Below are positions 59,501 to 64,000 of a stretch of DNA of 64,000 nucleotides, piece by piece (position 1 is the stretch's first letter; each line of letters starts with the position of its first letter). The notes beneath the pieces are model-generated. The model saw only the letters and a program-made list of their open reading frames with translations. It searched no databases and was not told where the DNA came from. The position numbers and the translations under genes were made by a program. Source of the stretch: Glycine soja (Eukaryota; Streptophyta; Magnoliopsida; Fabales; Fabaceae); NCBI RefSeq assembly GCF_004193775.1, contig NC_041010.1:46861562-46925561 (forward strand). The letters are read 5' to 3'.

Positions 59501-60248
59501 ATAAGCCTCCTGAGAAACGCCCTGAAACTTCTCCGCCTGTTCCCTGAACGTGTCCAGAGCCTGCTTCCATGCTTCCTGAGATTCTTCAGAGCCCGCGTGG
59601 ACGTCACGCTCCTTCTCCACTTCAATCTCTCCGTGTTCCTGCACAGTTCCACAATCCAAATCAACAATTCATAAACATTTCCATTCTAACTAAGGGTGTG
59701 TTTGGATTACAGTTGTATCCAACTGAACCCGAGTTAAACTCAAAATCCACCACTCACATAATTTTTCCATTTGTACATTGGAATGTGTAATTTTCTCGTT
59801 CAGCATGGTTACAACACCTATCCAAACACACACTTATAAGTAATTAACTAACTAATAATGTGCTTCGAAAATAAAAAATAAAAAGAATAAATTTTATCCC
59901 ACAAAATCATGGTGATACGGAGAAAAAATAGAAGTAACTATTTGTTGTTTAAAAATAATTGATTATTTCTCACCATGACGCTAATACTTACTAACACACT
60001 ATAATTAATTTGGGACTTACGGAGTCTTGGGGAGAAGCTGTGAAAGCGACGGTTAACGGTTTCCGTCGGTGGAGGGTGAGGTAGCAGGCGGCGAGGCCGT
60101 TAGGGGGGACGGCGGCGTTAACTGCGCGGGGTTTGAGTAAGGGGTGGAAGTTGAGGGAATGGGGGAACCTGTTGAATGGGAGAGAGAAATGGGAGTGGGA
60201 GAGTTTAGGGTTTAACACCGAAACTGAATCCAAGGAGAAACTCATCAT
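56532..60248 (-). CDS. FAX3: Plastid fatty acid exporter, FAX3-like (TMEM14 family), 309 aa
   Basis: Six exons on the - strand: 60248-60021, 59638-59272, 58142-57975, 57254-57208, 57096-57068, 56622-56532, all phases consistent and ending in TAG. FAX proteins carry free fatty acids across the plastid inner envelope for lipid assembly in the ER. Residues 1-70 are Ser/Pro/His-rich with few acids, a transit peptide. Residues 77-185 form a long charged helical region (EESQEAWKQALDTFREQAEK), which is the feature that distinguishes FAX2/FAX3 forms from plain TMEM14 proteins. Four short Gly-rich helices follow (about 190-213, 215-238, 254-270, 275-297), with the family word GGALLALS and the end segment ISGAVVAFYIF. 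A TATA-like CTATAAAT lies about 45 bases before the ATG. The FAX3 name is a memory-based subfamily call; FAX2 is the alternative. Confidence 0.88.
57531..57884 (+). mobile_element. Possible poly(A)-tailed retroposon in FAX3-like intron 3
   Basis: The segment ends in 15 A residues (57870-57884), preceded by a GC-richer tail (gggtccgcccagcgcaggtt) foreign to the AT-rich intron. Its start has a word (gtggtcggtggtaaagttga) that resembles the head of tRNA-derived SINEs. No box B or clear target duplication was identified. An A-run also lies at 57507-57518. Confidence 0.3.
59693..59833. mobile_element. Short MITE (about 140 bp) in FAX3-like intron 1
   Basis: gtgtgtttggat at 59695-59706 is the reverse complement of atccaaacacac at 59820-59831. 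Ends of the GTGTGTTTGGAT type are common to plant MITEs. TAA on the left and TTA on the right could be a PIF-type 3-bp site, which is not certain. Confidence 0.6.
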
Positions 60249-63200
60249 GGTGAAGGAGCTGAGAACGAGAGAGAAGCGAAGGTGAAGGAGAATTTATAGT
60301 AGAGAGAAGAATGGAAATGGAAATTGGACGCCAAGGGGGAGATTGAAGAATGCGAGAACGAGAATTGGAAGTCCTACTACCTATTATTCATCAATAACAT
60401 CAAATACCATGCTATGTTCCCTTGGGCCTCGAATCTCCCCAAGTCCAAGGAATAGCAATGCTCCTTTTAATTTTAATAAATTAATTTCACATTTTTTAAG
60501 AAATTTGTAGATTTTATCTTGTTCATTTTATTTCTAACATAATTGATTTTTTTACCTCTAACTTTTTGTTTTTTTTTTTTTGACAAATTTTGTATCTAAT
60601 TTTTATTTTTTAGCAAATTTTATTTCTAATTTTTATGTTTATTAATAAACAAATGACCGGATAAAATTTATAAATTCTTAATAGTTGAGAGTAAAATGTG
60701 ATAAATAAAAAATTTGGAGTAAAATTCAATGAATATAAAAATTTTGAGATAAAAATACAATTAATATAAAAATTTTGAGATAAAAATACAATTAAGCCAG
60801 ATTAAAATATATGTTTGTTTCGTGTTTTATATTAGTGTTTTAAGTTTAATTTTTTAATTTTCTTTCTTAAAGTATTTTTGTTAGACTCGTTAAACAAAAG
60901 TACTTTTGTTATATCATTTTATCAAATTGACTTTTTGTCAAATTATACCAATTCAATTAATTTAATGATACGTGACAATCTATAAGAAATGTAACGTATG
61001 AATTTTGATTACGTGAAATAGATAGTTTTTCACGTCAGCAAATAAAGTAACAATGTTAGTAAAAAATTATGGAAGAACCATTTTCATTCATAGAAAAACT
61101 TTGAGGCTTCATTCGGTAGCAAGTGCAAAAAAGTGAAGAGAAGAGATTCGTGTGTTATTTGGTAGCGCGGAAGAAAAGAGACTAAGAAATAAAAATATTT
61201 AATTATTTAATTAGTCTGTTAATTATATTTTAAGATTTAATTTGATTTTTTAATTATTAAAAAGTTTAATTTAGTCCCTCAACTATTTAAAACACTTTAA
61301 GTGAATCTTTCAATTATTTAAAAATTTAACTAAATCCTTTAATTATTTAAAACACTACAATTAGGTTATTTTGTATAATAAAATATAAAAATTTTGATTA
61401 AAATTTTGTAATGATTGAGAGAACTAATTGATCTTTTTAATAATTGATGGATCTGATTAAACTTATTTAAAAATAATTAAAGGATTTGATTGAATTTTTT
61501 AACAATGAATAAAATGAAGAAATCCAATTGAACTTTTTGAAATAATTAAAGGACCTTGTTTAAACATTTTAAATTAAGAAATATAATTAAACTTTTAATT
61601 ATAATTAAGGGATAAATTATCTCATTAAGCCAAATAAAAAACAAGTGTAGAACAAAGCGTGGGTCTCGCTTGTATTTTTTTTTTCTTCACAAAATAGCAC
61701 AAAAATGAAAGGAAGAAGGCGCTACGTAATGACATTTGGGGAGCAAATTCCGGGTAAATGCATGGCTGATGACATTTAAAGGGGTTTGAAACTGCCAATA
61801 AATGCAAAACTAACATTTATGAGGGTTTAAAATCGTAATATTTATGAGGTAAGATCATGAAACATGTGGTCAACTCGTGCTAGATTATTTCAGTTTAATT
61901 ATAGGTTTTAGGATTGAATTTTCAATATGCAATGGTAAGGATTTAGAGAATTTTTTTTTGCTTGTAGTAATTCTATCTTACTTAATAAAAAAATATTTAT
62001 TATTTAGACAAAAAAATCGTCAGAAACACCAAATATATAAAAAATTAATTATGTTGCAACATGCAACTCAATCATTATGTTGTTGTTTTTTGTTTTTTTT
62101 TCTCTTTACTATTTTTAAAAAAATTTGTCTCTATTTCTCTTAAATTAACCATATTTCTTATCAATTTATTTTCTCACCTATCCCTTTATTTCCTTCCTCT
62201 CTATAAAATAAAACATAAGAGAACAAAGTAAATCCTTTTAAACATAAAAGATCAAACAAAAAAAATCAAATGACAGCAAGTCTTTTTCATAAAGTTTATT
62301 TTGATGCAGTATTTTTTTTATATTTTGAATTAATAAAAAATACAACATTTTTATATTTTAAATATAATTAATATTTTTTTTCTAATATAAATTTTCTACT
62401 TTTGTGTGTTTGAAATACAATTTTTTTTATCGACAAATATTAATTATTAAAATATTAATTTTATTAATAAAAAAGGATTGAATCCACAACTTTTTTTTTA
62501 ATCATCCAACTCACCCTATATATCAGTTTAAAAGATAATAGTTAACTTTTACCAATAATAATATTTTTGCTTCTTTCCATTCTTTCCCTCCAATACAGCA
62601 TATGCTGTCTTCAGAAAGTCCCTATTTCACTCCATCAAATAAAAATGGGCCAGTATATTCTTTGCCCAAAAACATCACAAAGTTAAAAGAAGAAAAAAAA
62701 GTATCTATAAGTAGTTGTATGAATCAAAGAGACAGTGATTAACTTTATGAATTGGTAGTTGTTTTGATAATGGAATTGTAATGGTAGTTGACAGTTCCTA
62801 TATCCAAGTCGGGGGATATAGTTGAAATTAATTTAATTACGAATAACTACAAGTTGCACTAAAATGGTATTAAATCTGCAATATTTGCACATGTTACGCT
62901 GCAGTCATTAATTTACCAAAGTATATCTACCTTGAGCTTCAAACGAAAATGGTCTTTATTTGCGCTTCTAAAGGTCCAAGTGTAAGGACTCTGATGGTCA
63001 ACAGGTGCAAGAAAGGGATAGGATTCGAGTAACCGTCTAGCTTGTTTATTACACGCTTTACCTTTTGGTTCACATCAAAAGCAAAGAACCAATGGCCAAA
63101 TCACAAAGCAAATCCAAGCTTATGGCCTAATAGAAAAACCAACCAACTGTGTAGTTCGCATGCATTGGACGTCAAAAGTTTACTTAATAATATTTTATCA

Positions 63201-64000
63201 CAGATACCATCCAGTATATATTTTTTTATTGATAGTGGAAAAAAAAACTACAATGCAACCAAGCACGAAAAAAGAAACTCCTCTAACATCCTTATAAATG
63301 ACATGAGCTAAGGAAGGGAAGGTGAAACCTAAAATGGTCATATTCAGATCTGCATGTTAACTCAAGTTTGCCAAAAAAATTGTGCACGTATATGTTAGTC
63401 TCTCTAATAAAGGTGTGAGAGGGGTAACCAATCATTGAAGGAAAAAAAGTTGGTTAATATCCCTTATAATGTGGCAAAAGAACCTTGAGCAAGCTCTTCC
63501 ATTGTTGATCATCTTACAATAACTAAAGAATTAATCCATCTCAAACATATAAAAAATAATCCTCCAAACTATCCTTAAGAGGGATAATAGACCTGATCTT
63601 ATTGCAGATGTGTGGAGGAAAGAGGTTATCTATGATGCTTCAATTTCATCCCGTCTCACAACTATAAGCAATCATCGAGAGATTCCTTTCATGCTCAAGT
63701 ATTACACGGGTATCATAGAAATCATGCATACATTTCATAAATATATTAAGTTTCTCACCATTTTCGTTATGCATCTAAACAATCAAGATACACAACAAAA
63801 ATTGTATTTTCATTGTGTATCTTAACAAAAAAAATTGAGATAAATAATAAAAATAAGTTTCCGTTGTGTTATTATGTGGTGTGACTTCACAATATATGAT
63901 TGCAAACGTGTTTCTTTTGTGTATCTTGATAAATTTTGTTGATATATACAATGAAAATGTGTTTTCATTAAGGATATTTTAGTAAAAAGCATTTCTTTTA
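60249..64000. other. AT-rich region upstream of the FAX3-like gene
   Basis: The first 200 bases are the FAX3-like promoter and leader (TATA-like atttatag at 60292-60299 on the opposite strand). The rest holds no gene that I can support. A block at 61205-61620 is made of repeated and inverted words. Small ORFs (61877-62143, 63042-63311, 63610-63825) show no similarity or splice context. Confidence 0.5.
61205..61620. repeat. Block of degenerate direct and inverted repeats
   Basis: Words such as tttaattatttaaaacac, agtccctcaactatttaaaa and aactaaatcctttaattatt recur at about 50-base spacing in the first half. Their reverse complements (aataattaaaggatttgatt) fill the second half. This resembles the subterminal repeats of a TIR transposon. 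Ends were not defined. Confidence 0.45.

Overview
The window looks like about 64 kb of nuclear DNA from a flowering plant, most likely a eudicot and probably a legume close to soybean. The evidence is AT-rich intergenic DNA, GT-AG introns, plastid transit-type N-termini, and plant-specific families (WRKY, vacuolar sorting receptor, P4-ATPase of the ALA type, FAX). The species is an inference from general character, not from a search.

Seven intact protein-coding genes can be reconstructed exon by exon with consistent splice phases. On the + strand: a plastid-type PRC-barrel-like protein (580-4898, 7 exons, 389 aa); a small coiled-coil protein with a D-box and a KEN box (6382-7204, 3 exons, 208 aa); a P4-type flippase of the ALA1 group (16323-22117, 7 coding exons, 1297 aa); a group III WRKY factor (26818-28556, 3 exons, 300 aa); and a vacuolar sorting receptor (45252-50808, 12 exons, 619 aa). 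On the - strand: a DUF599 membrane protein (38347-39426, 2 exons, 224 aa) and a FAX3-like plastid fatty acid exporter (56532-60248, 6 exons, 309 aa). Each has its own promoter; there is no operon logic. Three act in membranes or trafficking (flippase, sorting receptor, FAX).

The most striking object is a compact LTR retrotransposon on the - strand at 52608-54650. It has about 200-bp LTRs, a tRNA-iMet type primer binding site, a polypurine tract and a near-matching 5-bp target duplication. Between a broken gag start and a C-terminal chromodomain it carries an intronless piece of a hexose transporter (STP-type) gene, fused in frame to gag at one end and to the chromodomain at the other. This looks like host-gene capture by a non-autonomous Ty3/gypsy element. 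The transporter part now has two nonsense positions and a frameshift.

The large spaces between genes (7.2-16.3, 22.1-26.8, 28.6-38.3, 39.4-45.3 and 60.2-64 kb) are AT-rich. They hold no gene I can support, but contain several small inverted-repeat elements (MITE or MULE-like), tandem duplications and microsatellites, described individually below. Several MITE-like elements also sit inside introns.
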